Positions 22,971 through 35,744 of a DNA stretch of 64,000 bases are shown piece by piece. The position numbers and the translations under genes were made by a program. Below the pieces are notes generated by a model, which saw only the letters and a list, made by a program, of their open reading frames with translations, had not been told where the DNA came from and did no database searches. Positions within the stretch are counted from its first letter, which is position 1, and every line of letters begins with the position of its first letter. The stretch covers positions 47,687,648-47,751,647 of the forward strand of contig CM038221.1 of assembly GCA_021442155.1 (NCBI GenBank), read 5' to 3'. This DNA comes from Cymbidium sinense. Lineage: Eukaryota > Streptophyta > Magnoliopsida > Asparagales > Orchidaceae.

Positions 22971-25399
22971 GTGGGCAACTCTTAATCTCAAAAGATCGCC
23001 CAAATCAATATTATGGATATATAATTATGGAATTTATTTTTGGGATGTGGGACACCACGCAGATCTTAGGGGGTACTTATTGAAGTGATCGAGGTACAAT
23101 ATTAAGGAATGATATATTATCTCGAAAGATAAAAATCACCACCCTATAATAGACCTAATCACCTAATAAGGACTCCTAAGGCATGATGGGTCTTCGAATA
23201 TACCATAGATCTTTCTCCTACTTTACATAAAAAAGTAAAGTAGGGTTTATTTTAAGCCGGGTTCTTTAAGTTCCCTATGGAGGCAAGCCCCTATAGTTAA
23301 TTACATCCTAAAGAATGGAAATTCATTAAGAATGCTCTATATTAAAGTAGACAATTAGGGTCTCCAAAGATTTCAAGGTTAAGACCATTAAAGGATTGGC
23401 TATTTTAAAAAATTAAATGGGATAGAACAAGGAGAAGACTTATTTTTGGAATCCAAAGGGAGATGGGTAGGGAATGCTCATGATACTAGGAAACCTAGTG
23501 AGCATTTCAATCTATCCTATGGTTGAGCTTTATATTTTTGAAATTAAAGAGAGTTAATTGTTTGAGTTGACATTTTATTAGAATACTAGCACTTATAATC
23601 CCACAACATAAGATTGTGAAAATGCCTAAGAGGTGAGGATTTATGCTTGTAGCCCGAAGGGAGATAGCAACCCCAGATCCTAAATCTAGGGAGCTTTGAC
23701 GAGGGGCAAATCACGACCTAAATCTAAGGCAAACATGGGTATATGGTTTACCTCTACAAGAGAGAATAAACCACCCGACTACTGAACTTATTATCGCATG
23801 GAGTAGCTAGCTCTTCCTATGCTTTAAATCCATGTAGGCAAGTCTTATGCTTTGCAAGATGGATAGACTGTTATTTATAAAGGAGACTAAGTCCTTAAAC
23901 TCACTCCCTAAGAGACTAGAGCATGAGGGGTATGAATTCATGACTTAATCTAATGCAAATTTCATCAAATTTATTTGATTCTTTTGAACTTTTTGTTTCG
24001 ACACAGGCTATGGAATTTTATATGTCTAAATGTATGATAACTTGATTATGGGTCAAATCAAAAGAAAAAGAGGTGTTCTTCCATCAAAGGCTCTCACAGG
24101 TTAAGCCTTTATTCTCTGACACAAATGGAAGCCTCTTCTTAACAAGAGTGGAAGAATATGACATGCATGATGTTATATATTCAATCATCCAACTAAGGGT
24201 TGCTAAATATTTTTATTATCTTGATTTAATTCCTAAGTTTTATGGTGAAGTTATGAGTTATTTTAAGATTTTAATTATGAGTTGTTAATTGGGGTAGAAA
24301 AATTAATTTTATCCTAAGAGCCTACCGCATCCAGGCCACACATTCAAATATCAAATATGAAGAAACTAGAAAAAGCATGCAATTCTAGTGTGTAATCTAA
24401 ACACAACATCAAACAATTTTATAGACTACCGTAATAGAATAAAAGACCGTGTGATCGGGTTCCACCGTATACCCCGAAAAGAAAAAAAAGATGGGTAGCC
24501 GAGCTCTACCCTTATACAACCCATATTAAAAAAATAATATATGCCATGTGGGTCTTCTTTTCTTCATTACTTCCTTCTTTTCTTTTGATTCGATTTGCTC
24601 CAAAGGCATCACAAGACACCCTAGGGACTAAGCCTTCTGACCACTGCTCATCCTAATCTCCCATAACACTAATCCTAATTCATAATACAAAATTACATTA
24701 AAAATAAGAAAAGTAAATCTAGCTACATCTACAAAATAAATGTTAGCTAAACACACTATACAACCCAAGCAATTATATGGATAATTTGGACTTAGCACCC
24801 CATACATGGGTAGCCAAGATCACCTGTCCTAACATGAGTTATTCTTAGGGGCTAAGCAACATGCACAACAAACACATTTATATTTTTATTACAGCGGCCC
24901 CCTTAAGCACAACCCCTGCAGAAAATATGATTAGGCTAATCATGGCCTACCTTTCAGTCTACGAAGCATACACCCTAACATCCAGTCTAATATATTACAT
25001 CACAAAACAAAATATAACATCATACATACAACACCCTAACTTAGCACTAGAAGTTGTGACTTAGTATTCTAATGTGTATGCTTAAGGCTTATGTGGCAAG
25101 GCTTTACTAGGTTTCTTTAGTTTAAGTTTCAATTTGGAGTTTGAATTTGTTTAAATTTTACCTTTGGGTGATTTCAATTTAAATGATTTAATGATTTATC
25201 TTTTAGTTTTATTTCATTTTTCTTTAGTTAAAATGATGTTTAGATTTTCAAGAATGAATAGTAGAATGAATTCCATTTGTAGACAGAACTCACAATATTC
25301 TACATCCTAATTCTTAAAGAATCTAATTAAAGTCCTTAAGTATCTTAATTAGCCCATTTGAATTTATGTAATTCATTTGATTTGATTTAGAATTTAGAA

Positions 25400-25695
25400 T
25401 TTGAGTTTATTTAAGTATTTGATTGATTGATTTTGGATTAGATGCTTTGGTTTAAATATATTTTGATAACTCAATATCCTTAATATCTAATGAAGTTTAA
25501 GTTTGTTTAAATTCATGTATTTTTGATTAATTAATTTTAGATTAAATGTTTTAATTTAATTAAATCTTGATAATTCAATATCCTTACTCTCTTATGAAGT
25601 TTAAGTTTGTTTAAATTCATGTGTTTTTGATTGATTAATTTTATATTAGATGTTTTAGTTTAATTAAATCTTGATAATTCAATATCCTTTTAAAT
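25400..25695. repeat. 112-bp AT-rich tandem repeat in copy A
   Basis: Three copies of a unit containing TTTGATT..TT.ATTTT, then TTGATAA.TCAATATCCTT, then GAAGTTTAAGTTTG, starting near 25405, 25520 and 25625. Found only in A. Confidence 0.7.
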
Positions 25696-26089
25696 TAATA
25701 TCTATTTTTTTCTTTGATTATGGTTATGTGACTTAATTTTATGTTTATTTGATTTGATTATGGTTCATTTATTTTTAGTTTGATCAGATTAGATTAAATG
25801 AAATTTTATTTTGATTTTAATTGAGTTTGATTCTTTGTAATTAGGATTTTATTTTTAATCTCATCCCTTTGTCATGTTTATCAAAGTTTGGTTTGTATTT
25901 TGATTTCATACATTGGATAGTTAATTAGTTTATCTTATTTAAGTAGGTTGAATGAGATTTGATTTGATTACATATTAAATTGATGATAGTCTTTCTTAAT
26001 TTAATTTAATTTTACTTAATTTGATTGATTAACTTTATTAGTCTATGCATTTGCTTAGATTCAATGTGATTATATAATTAGTTTAATTA

Positions 26090-26880
26090 AGAAGTGTATT
26101 TATGTTAACTATAAAGGTTTGTTTAATTTTTAATCTCATTTCATATTTATTTAGATTAATGATGTAATTAATGACTTAATAATTTAGGTTTAATTTATGT
26201 TTTGATTACTATTTAATTGAATTTATGTTTGATTAAGTTTAAGTTTAATATGATTAATTTTATTGAATTAATTAGGTTAATTAGAATGTCTGATCAAATT
26301 AATTAATAGATTGATTAAGTATTGAATTTGATTTAAAAAAGTTAATTTGGTTCATTAAAATGATGGATTAATTCATTAAATTTGCATTAATTAGGTGTTT
26401 ATTCAATTAGATTAGCTTAAGGGTAATTAGTTTAATTAAGAAGTGTGTTTAAGTTAATTATTAAATTAAATAAATATTTATTTAATTTTTAATTTGGTTT
26501 TATATTTATTTAGATTAATGATGTAATTAATGACTTAATGATTTATGTTTAATTTAGGATTTGATTGGTATTTAATTGCATTCTATGTTTGATTAAGCTT
26601 AAGTTTAATATGATTAATTTGATTTAATTAGTTTACTTGAAGGGTATGATCAATTATTAAATTAAATAAAGATTTGTTTAATTTTAATTTGATTTCACAT
26701 TTATTTAGGTTAATAATGTAATTAATGACTTAATGATTTAAATTTAAATTAGGATTTGATTAGCATTTAATTACATTTTATGTTTGATTAAGCTTAAGTT
26801 TAATATGATTAATTTGATTAACTTAATTAGTTTATTTAAGAGATGTGACCAAATTAATTAGTAGATTAATTAAGTGTTTG
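26090..26880. repeat. AT-rich tandem repeat with TTAATGACTTAAT core in copy A
   Basis: Three copies of a ~190-bp block (near 26158, 26517 and 26710) containing ATGTAATTAATGACTTAAT, then TGTTTGATTAAG and AAGTTTAATATGATTAA. Spacing is ~359 and ~193 bp. The expansion lies where B and C carry a segment with TATTAGTCTAGACAA-like sequence instead. Confidence 0.65.
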
Positions 26881-28261
26881 ATTTGAATTAATTTTAATGT
26901 GATTTATAAAATTAATTTGGTTCATTAAGATGATAGATTAATTTATTAAGTTTGCATTAATTAAATGTTTAATTAATTAAGTTTGATTAAGGGTAATTAA
27001 AATTTTTAAATCATTAGATTAATCAAAGATTTATTTAATTAATGACTTAATTTCCCACATGTGAGTTATTTGATTTAGTCAAATGTTTTACTTAAGTTTG
27101 ATTTGATTAAAGGATTATTGTTATTACCATCGTTATTATTAGTGAATTAATTATTTATTTCATTTCAATTAAGTTTGATTATTTATGATTAGCATTTTAT
27201 TTGATTTAATTCATTTATTATGTTTATTTAATTTTATTAACATGTTTGATTTAGTTATTAGGTTGAAATATTTAATGGTTAATTAATTATCTTATTCCAA
27301 TTGGATCTGATTTAATCATATGTTAATTAAGTTTACTTTAACTTTATTTGGTTTAATTTGATTAATATCAAATGTTTATGTTGAATTGGTTTGTTAATCA
27401 ATTTGATTTTCAGTTTATTTATTAATTAATATTTAATTTGTTTTAATTTGTTAAGTAGTTTCATATAATTAAGATTCAATACTTGGTGTTGGTTTAACAA
27501 GATTAGTTTAATTTTAAATTAAAGTTTCATTAATTTATTTAATTATGGGTTTAACTTAAAAATCTAATAATTTATTTGAATTTCATTAACTCAATTAGGT
27601 TCAATTATGTTTAAATTCAATTTCATTTAGGGATACATGATACTTTTCAGACTTAAGGTTTGATTACCAATCATTTGGGTATTACATCATTTCTGATTTT
27701 GATTTGGTATTTAAATTATTTTTACATTATGTTTTAATTAATTCCTTAATTGATTAAACTTTGATCTTAAGTGTTTGTTTAGGGTTCATTAGGATTCAGA
27801 AACTCACATTATTTTCTTAAGAGTCCTAGATGTCAACTGAAGTGATTTAAGCCATTTTGAAGATTTTTGTAAATTTCTCGATTTTTATTTGATTTATTTT
27901 ATTTAAAATGGATAATCTGAATTTCAGATTTTAATTTTTCCCATTTGAGAAGTTCTTTTTACTTGAGATTTTTATGGTATGTGTCTTTTAACTTTAATTT
28001 CAATCTCTGAAAATTTCAACTCAATCCGACTTATATTTTTAGGGTAATTAATAAAACTTTATTTCTACTAAAATCTAAATTAAGCTCAAACCATTTAGTA
28101 AAATTTAAGAATTTTGGGTTTATTGGATTTCGCTCAAAAGATAAATCCAATGAGCTCTTGTTTACAATTTTTCGCTAAGTATCTTATTTTTTATGATTTT
28201 TTGAAGTTTCATGTGATTTAAATAATTTTTAAACTCAAAAAATCCGATTTTTCTATTCAGC

Positions 28262-28610
28262 ATAGTCAGCGCTGTGGTGACGCTGATGTGGCAACGCGCC
28301 GCCATGTGTCACCGCACGATTAGACGTGGTGCGATGGTGCGTGCATCTGCGCCGCAGCGGTGCGTCCGATGAGTCGATGAAAGACAACGAACGATGCGAT
28401 TTGATGGTCATCCGCGGATCGAATGATCCAGATTATATCGCATGATCTAGAGGCCAGGATCACGCAACCAACATGCACCGAATATGAACGCGCTATGGGA
28501 CGATCGAATGCATCCACACCGAAGGCGATCACGATCGCGCGCGATTGAAGATCCGATCCGCTGAATCGCGGATCGGACGGGCCGCCGCTATTTGTCGGCC
28601 GTGAACAATA
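28262..28610. other. GC-rich island in copy A
   Basis: Abrupt GC-rich block with CGCGCCGCCATGTG, GATCGCGCG and GATCGGACGG strings inside AT-rich LTR sequence. Corresponding islands lie in B (40855-41110) and C (57400-57720) at the same relative place, downstream of the putative splice donor in LTR sense. The three islands share words (GGACGG/GGACCGTC, GCCGCC) more than alignable sequence. Confidence 0.6.
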
Positions 28611-28819
28611 AAAATAGGGGTATTTTAGAAAAAAATGAGATATTATAAGTGAAAATTTGTCCAAATGGACTCTTTTTCATCGATTCATATCAGAATATTT
28701 CTATTTTCTAATTGGGATGATATAAAATATAAAATGGAGGATTATCTAGGACAAATTTCTAAAATTATGCAAATAATCATCACAAATGAAGGATCTTAAG
28801 GAAGACTACGGTTTGGCGA

Positions 28820-28832
28820 AATTTACCTCGGC
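28820..28832 (-). promoter_or_regulatory. Putative 5' splice site in LTR copy A
   Basis: On the minus strand TTGCCGAG is followed by GTAAATTT. The aligned places in B and C read CCGGCAAG-GTATGT and CCGGTAAG-GTAACC, so a donor-like site is kept in all three copies. Confidence 0.4.
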
Positions 28833-28971
28833 AAGGATTGTTTATGGCGGTGGTGAAGATCCGAGCAAACTTTTAGGTATCTAAGGAAGCTTTGAAATGA
28901 TTTTTAACATTTGTCTCCCTCTGGAACGTCATTTTCTCCAATGTTCACCGTCACCTCACAGGAAAAGTTTC

Positions 28972-28979
28972 TATTTATA
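28972..28979 (-). promoter_or_regulatory. TATA box of LTR copy A
   Basis: TATAAATA on the minus strand, about 1.96 kb into the LTR, ~150 bp upstream of the donor-like site. It would put U3 at ~2 kb and the rest of the LTR at ~6 kb. B and C lack an equally clear match here. Confidence 0.45.
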
Positions 28980-29329
28980 TTTTTTGAGCTCAAAAATGGC
29001 TCAAAGAGGTGGGGGATGGGTTCCTTTTTGCTTTTGGGAGCTCTTGGGGGCTGAATAGTGATAGGAGGAAGGGGAATGAAGCCTCATTTCCTCTGCTTTA
29101 ATATTGGCTGAAAATCTATTCTTTTTTGAATTTTTTGGCTCCAAAGTGTTGTCATCTTGCTTGGGGTGGTTGGGATGGATGATGGATTGATTGAGGACTT
29201 TAGATTTTTGTTCCAAAGTCTTCTCTTATTGTCATATGATCATCTCCATTGAATCCAAATGTTGGGGAGGAGTTAAATGCATGTGATGGGGAGAATTAAA
29301 TGAGGTTGGGTGGAATCCTATATGGGGGA

Positions 29330-30300
29330 GGATCCATGATAGATTTAATTGGGTTGGGTTGATTTTGGTCTGATTTAAATGGGTTTGGGTCGAGTTTTAT
29401 CAGCCCCACAATGAGTCATGGCTTAGTTTCAAGGGATTTGGCTCCATTTGGGTCATATGGGTCATATTGGGTCATATCAGGTTAGGTTGACCAATTGGTC
29501 AAATTGGGTCAAACCAATGCTTAGGTTAGGTTCAAATGATAATTTGAAGAGCTTTGGTATGATTAATTTGATTTAATTTGGCTTAGAATTGATTTTGGCT
29601 CATTTGGAATAAAATGGGTCAAGTTAACCAATTTGACCCAAATTGGCCCAATTGGCTTGGGTTTGGGTTAATTTATGTTCAATTGTCAAATTGAAGATGA
29701 ATGTGGTCTTTGGTTCGAACCAATTTGTATTTAATTTGGATTTAGGCCAAATTGATCCTTTAGGCCTATTCAGGCTTAATGGCTCAATTGGGCTCGATTG
29801 ATCAAATTAGGTTTAATTATGGCTTTGGTCAATAATCAAATGAACTTGAGCCATTGGTTGCAATCAATTTGGTTTAGATCATGAATTGACCTAATTTGGT
29901 CCTTTAGGATAATTTGGGTCAACTTGGATCAAATGGGTCTTGATTTTGGGTTAATTCATCAATGTTATATTTTTTGCTTACCAAATTGATTACAATTGAT
30001 CATTCTAGGGTGATCAACAATCATGGTGGAAGGCTTTGGTGAGCTTGGTTCAATCTAATTTGAGTTGGATTGAAAGTTTGCTCAAATGGGTCCTTTATCA
30101 CTTTGGGTCAAGTGAACCTGAAAGGGTCATTTGGTTTGGTTTTGGTTTGATTCGAGTTTAGTTGAACTTATATATGAGCCCTGGATTGAAATATAAATTC
30201 AACGGCAATCAATTTGGAGTCAAATAGGTTTTGGCTCAATTGAAAGTTTTTAAGTCAAAAGGGCTAAGTTAGGCTTGACTTGAATTTGGTTTCATGATTG
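29330..30300. promoter_or_regulatory. TTGACC/GGTCAA-rich segment (U3 of copy A)
   Basis: Dense short repeats of GGGTCAA and its complement, upstream of the TATA box in LTR sense. TTGACC/T is the core W-box bound by WRKY factors. The same segment occurs in B (42170-43050) and C (55730-56480). Confidence 0.5.
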
Positions 30301-30971
30301 TATGTTTTATTTATATTTGGATAAATGATTGAATGAATGATTGATTCGAGAGAAAATCCATTAGTTTTGACTTGATTTAGATAGAATTTGGCTAAGTCCA
30401 AAGAATTGGCTTAAAGGGCTTAGATTGAGTTTGAACTTGATTTTTGATATATTTTTGATCATTTGAATTTAGATTTCATTTATATTTGTGAATATAAATG
30501 AAGGAATAACTGATTTATAAGAGATCAATTGAGTTTGATATGATCTAAAGGAAGTTTTGGCTAAGCTTATGAATGTGGTTCATATGGCTTAGGAAGGGTC
30601 TTAGGATTTGAATTTGATTTTGAGTTTCAATCATTTGGAGTCAAATTAAAATTAGATTTGAGATTTGAATTTTAATTTGAGATTTGGTTTGATATGAATC
30701 TGGGTTTGATTTGATAAAGTGTATATGGAGTGGGTTTAGCTATAGGATAGGTGATTTCCTTAAGCCCTAAGGCATAGCCTAATCCTATGATTAACCTTTG
30801 CAAGTCTCTAGGCTTAAGTTAAGTGTTCACCTAATCACTAGAAGTGTCTTATGACTAAGAAAATCTTAGTGTCTAGAAGATTCCTAAGTATAAGAGAATG
30901 GGGTTGAGAGCTCACTCCAAAAGTGAGGTCAACAAAAGGACCCCTAATAGGTGTGGTGTAACTGACAAGGC

Positions 30972-31648
30972 TAGGGGTGTGTGTTTGGTTGATTTGGATG
31001 GATTGGATGATAAATTTTAAAACTGATTGGTTTTGAATTCCTAAAAATATTGAACCAAATTGACCAAATAAAATACAAAACCAAACAAACTAAATAATAA
31101 CTTAGTTCAGTTATTTTGGTTTGGTTTTGAATAACCAAAGTTATCTACATTTAAAAATTATTTGCATAATTTTTTATTATATAATTAACAAGCAATAAGC
31201 AAAACAATATAAATATAATAAAAATGTAATTAACTACTTCATGCGCTAAAAAATATTTAAAACTAATTTTTTACTTACATGAATGATGTTTTGAACTTAG
31301 AAGTTGATGGAACCATATTATCATATTATGAGACCAAAATATTTTGAAAAATTGGATAATGATCCTCCAAAAAAGCACCTACCAAGTATTCAAAAAATAA
31401 ATAAAAATAAGTGTATAATAGGTAAGCCTATTATACATAAATTAATAATACCATATTACATATAATTACTTTGATTTAATTGGTTCCATCCAAAATTTTA
31501 TTTAACAAACTGATCCAAAAACCAAAAATCAAAGTTTTCATTAATTAAAACCAAAATCTAAATTACTAAGTTCAAAACTGAACCAAATTACTCAAAAACT
31601 TTGATTTGGTTTTATTTTTTGGTTAAAACCAAATAATGCACACCCTTA
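30972..31648. mobile_element. hAT-type MITE, 677 bp
   Basis: Terminal inverted repeats TAGGGGTGTGTGTTTGGTT and (reverse) TAAGGGTGTGCATTATTTGG. The 8-bp sequence GACAAGGC lies directly outside both ends (30964-30971 and 31649-31656). An 8-bp duplication with TAGGGGTGT-type ends is diagnostic of hAT elements. The interior is AT-rich and non-coding. Confidence 0.9.
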
Positions 31649-31809
31649 GACAAGGCACACCGCACGTATTGGCGTTGACCGAGATGATCAACAACATCTA
31701 GAAGATTGCAAACACTAATGGAAATGGTCTATACCTACACTCGAGAGGTAGATAGAATCATGAGCTTAGTGCAATGCAGCTCTATTTATGTCGAGGGCAT
31801 AAGAGAATA

Positions 31810-32345
31810 AGAAAGAATCCGCTGGGGATTGAGTACACGAACCTTCATCTAGGGAAGCAGGTTCAAGCTATCCGCTGGGGATATGGATCTGAGTTTGATT
31901 ATGAGTATGATTTGTTTGGGCGTGTATCCGCTAGGGATAAGAATCTATAATTTGATGGGGATCAAGATTGAATTGATTTTAATTGATATGGAGGCATATC
32001 CGCTAAGGATATGTGCTCAAATTCGCTAGGGATTGGGTATGTGAACTTTCCACTAGGGAAGTAGGTTCGGCTATCCATTGGGGATAAGAATTTCATTAGA
32101 TTTTTTTGATTTATTTGATTAGACTCCACTAGGGAGGTTGGTTTAATTTGTTATGGCTGCACAAGGGAGAAGGGTTCTAGATTGAGGGCATATCTGTTGG
32201 TGATGTACACTTGATTGAATTTGTTTGATTTAGATCTAGGTTCCACTAGGGAGGCTAATTTGATTTGCGCCTGACTAGGGAGAAATTTGGTTTGTTTGAT
32301 ATGTTTAATTTGACTCCACTGGGGAGGTTAGTTTTGAATTTATTT
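31810..32345. repeat. Interspersed TCCGCTGGGGAT minirepeat region
   Basis: The phrase TCCGCT(G/A)GGGAT and its variants (TCCACTAGGGA) recur at least ten times at irregular spacing, in the 3' non-coding part of the Tat-like element. It runs directly into the ~345-bp array. No protein frame is kept. Confidence 0.65.
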
Positions 32346-34680
32346 TGTTATGGACATCGGGAAGACTACACTAAGAAGGAGCCACCTGCCTCTTTTAGAT
32401 TTATAAGTCTAAAGGGATAGTTTACATGCCATAAGGTAGGATTATTCGACCAGAGGGATTGCCTTTTGTAATAACTATGCTAGGAGGAAGGTATAGCAGA
32501 CTTACATCTTCCAAAGGAGGGAAAAGCCACTGGGGTGATCTGTTGGATGGACAACACATCAAACCCTACCTAAGGTAACTACTGAGTGAGCACCACTAGG
32601 GATCTTACCTCAACTCAAGAGTAGCCCTGATGATTAATTTGATTTATATTGATTTGATTTGATTTGATTTAATTTAGTGTGTTATGTTGTGGACCTTGTT
32701 GGAGTGCGATTGATCCACTGAGAAGGAGCTATGTCGGCCTTGACCGGTCTCAGATTTACAAGTCTAAAGGGATAGTCTACCAGCCACAAGGTAGGACTAT
32801 TTGATCTATGGGTTGTCTTTCGGTGTGCAACGACTGCATTAGGAAGAAAGTGTAACAGACTTACATCTTCCAAAGTAGGGATCAGTCGTTGGGGTGATCT
32901 ATCGATGGCGCAACAAATCGAACCCTACCTAGGGCGACTACTGAGTGAGCATCGCTGGGGAGCTTACCTCAACTCAAGAGTAGTCCTGATGATTAATTTG
33001 ATTTTATTTGATTTGATTTGAACTGATTTAATTTAATTTGGTGTGTTATATTGTGGACCCTGTCGGCGTACGATAGACCCACTGAGAAGGGGCTATATCG
33101 GCCTTGACCTATCTCAAATTTATAAATCCAAAGGGGTAGTCTACCAGCCACAACGTAGGACTATCTAACCTAAAGGTTGCCTTTCAGTGCTCAATGGCTA
33201 TACTAGAAAGAAAGCATAACAAACTTACATCTTCCAAAGTAAGGATCAGCCGTTGGGGTGATCTGTCGATGGCGTAACAAATCAATCTCGACCTAGGGCG
33301 ACTATTTGAGTGAATGCCATTATGGACTCATATTGACTCAAGAATAGTCAGAATTAATTTAATTTTAGATGGACCCTGTCGGTGTGCGATGGATCTACTA
33401 AGAAGGAGTTAATATCAGCCTAAACCTATCTTAGGTTTACAAATCCAAATGGATATTCTACCAGCCGTTAGGTAGAACTAACCAACCTAAGAGGTGCCTT
33501 TCAGTTTGCAATGGTCAAGTTAGGAAGAAAGTACGAGGACTCACATCTTCCTAAATAAGGAACCACTAGGGTGATCGGTTACTTATGCAACAAATTGGGA
33601 TTGACCTAGGGCTGCCCATCGGTTTGTAATGATCGTGCTGGAAAGAATGTGTAATAGACTTATATCTTTCAAAGCAAAGATGACATCCGGGGTAACTCGT
33701 TGGTGGCACAACAATTTGAACCTAACCTAAGGGCAACTACTGAGAGAGTGTCAACCCGGGGACTTATCTCAACTCAAAATAGTCAGACAATTCCTATAGG
33801 GAGTTTTGGTGACACTGCCCAAAAGATAGGATGCCTGCTTGGGAAAGGGGCCACTAGGGGCTTGAATTCCTAATCCACAGGAAAAGATATATTTTGTTTA
33901 TATATTTGTATGGACCTGGTTTGCGAGGGGCCACACTGAGAAGGAGCTCATATTAGCCTAGTCCTATCTCAGACTTACTGGACCAAGGGAGAATTGCACA
34001 TTCGCTGAATAAATTCTCCAACCACTGGGATGGTTACTAGGAAAGGGGGACTGTCCAATCCAAAAATAATCGGGATAGCATCTAATTGGGGTCGCTAAGG
34101 ACATGATCCAAATAGAGTGCCCATAGTGGAGGTGCCGCTAGGAGCTTTATCCAAAATCCTGTAAAAGAAAGCCTGTAGGTATTCGGTGGCCCACTCAAGG
34201 AGAAAGCATGGGGACTCACATCTGCCAAGAGTGGTGTATCCACTATGTGGGTCGTCGTCAGCATGACGATGGCCAACCAACCTAAGGTGACTGTCAGTTT
34301 GTGACAATCAGTCTAGAAAAAAGGCTTGTAGGCTTACATCTCTCTAAAGTGGAACTGATCACAGGGATAGTCTGTATTCGGCTCGACAGGGGCTATCCAA
34401 CCTAGGACGACTACTAAACGAGGAGCCATGTGTAAGGACTAGACCTAAGCTTAAAGTAGTCAGGAGGAAAGGAGCCACTTGGGGACTTATCCTAAACCTC
34501 AAATATACTCGACCTAGTCAATGCATATTGGCTAGTCCAAGAAGAAAGCATGTTGGCTTACATCCTCTTAAATAAAGTCAATATAGAGTAGCTTATTGGT
34601 TGCGCAGTAAGGCCTACCAAACTGACAAGGTGCTCGTTGGTTTACAATGGTTAAGTCAAGAACAAAGCGTGGGAACTAAT
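32346..34680. repeat. ~345-bp tandem array in the Tat-like element
   Basis: Diverged units start at about 32346, 32691, 33055, 33371 and 33913, each opening GGACC.TGT.GG then CACTGAGAAGGAGCT, followed by a CAGATTTACAAGTC-like block, GACTTACATCTTCCAAAG, GGGGTGATC and CAACTCAAGA.TAGTC. Shorter partial units continue to about 34680, where reading-frame similarity to reverse transcriptase begins. Such arrays in the 3' non-coding region are known from Tat-lineage elements. Confidence 0.8.
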
Positions 34681-35348
34681 GTATATCAGATGTGGATTGC
34701 CTTCAGTTCCCAAGTTGATTTCTTTGAGATCGTCGATGGTTGATCTAATTTTTTTCTTCGAACTCTAGCGGTGCATCTCTAACTTCAGGTTCACTTGGGT
34801 CATTTGAAGTTTCTAAACATACCTCATCATAAGAGTTAGCATGATTTGAAGAACCTATCATACTCCAAATGATTTATGATGACTAGGCAATGGTTGTCAT
34901 CATCGACTGGACCCACTGTGCTAAATCCTAGTCTTGGTCTTGATTGAAGATGTCTACTTTGGTTATCCCATAGCCTTTCAAAGTAGTCTGAGCTATGTTT
35001 ATACCAAGTATGTGGGATTAATCCCTTCTTTGCTAAGTTAAAAACACAAGATGAGTACCAATCAAAAGGTAATTTTATTAAATCTTTAAATGAGTCATCC
35101 TTAAGTTCTACATTGGCTTCCTGACTTGAGGATGATGCTCCCAACAAAAATTTCTTTGGTTTGACATCTGTGGATGACTTGGGGGCCTCCTTAACTACTA
35201 AACCTTCAACTTTCTGGAAAAAAAGTGAGGTTAGAGCTAAAGTTCTCAACTGCTTCCTGACTATTTTATATAATAGTGATTTAAATACATTCATGCTTTG
35301 CTTGGAGACCTGATCTTCATCACTATCTGGCTTGAATGTCACCTTCAA
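34680..35348 (-). pseudogene. Protease-RT linker and start of reverse transcriptase
   Basis: A 170-codon minus frame (34836-35348) ends in a stop; its C-terminal half (FDWYSSCVFNLAKKG, WYKHSSDYFERLWDN) resembles the spacer between protease and reverse transcriptase in Tat-like elements. After the stop, INLGTEGNPHLIYIS (about 34690-34740) matches the entry into the reverse transcriptase domain. Similarity ends there, and the tandem array begins. No catalytic residues of reverse transcriptase are present. Confidence 0.55.
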
Positions 35349-35525
35349 AGGGACCCCCTAAGAGGGGTTGGTTGGCGTGCTAACCACGTGAGACTCATCC
35401 TCCGAACTAGACTCTAAGTCTATGTGGATAGCAGGGGTACTCCTGTGAGCTGGAACATAGTTCCTACTGGTTGGCCACCAGCAAGGAGGTCTTCCACCTA
35501 TAGAACTGACTTTGAATTTACTTCT

Positions 35526-35675
35526 TCATCTACCTAGTGGGGGTCGAGTCATCCTATCCATGTGTTCATATGGAGGAACAAACTGTGGACGGGATGTAAC
35601 ATCTGGCTCTACCTCATCCTCGGTGTTTGATTCTCGCTCACTTGTATTTTCATTTTCTCTTCTTTTTTTCTTTTC

Positions 35676-35707
<32 letters not shown>

Positions 35708-35744
35708 TTTTTCTTTTATTTATTTTTCTTTTGTTTTTAAACAT
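35526..35744 (-). repeat. Low-complexity A/G-rich tract (C/T-rich on plus)
   Basis: A pyrimidine run on the plus strand, mostly TTTTTC units, encodes a Lys/Arg-rich stretch on the minus strand within the retroelement reading frame. Simple-sequence expansion, not a separate gene. Confidence 0.7.

Larger units (their letters stand above)
23045..30934 (-). mobile_element. Long LTR-like copy A (Tat/Ogre-like family)
   Basis: Collinear with B (36409-44453) and the reverse of C (54877-61629). On the minus strand it begins TGTTGACCTCAC at 30934, as C begins TGTTGACCTAAT and B TGTCGACCTCAT. It lies at the 3' end of the minus-strand Gag-Pol element, so it is probably its 3' LTR. The left end is not resolved: similarity to the other copies starts around GGACACCACGCAGATC (about 23049), and the TGTGGTAAAAA terminus seen in B and C is missing, so up to ~90 bp are lost or replaced. 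Confidence 0.65.

Noticed and set aside
22972..30939. Copy A as a solo LTR with its own 5-bp duplication
   Set aside because: The right flank reads AAAAG/AAAGG, but no matching pentamer next to a TG start was found near 22.97-23.05 kb; the left end is lost or rearranged.
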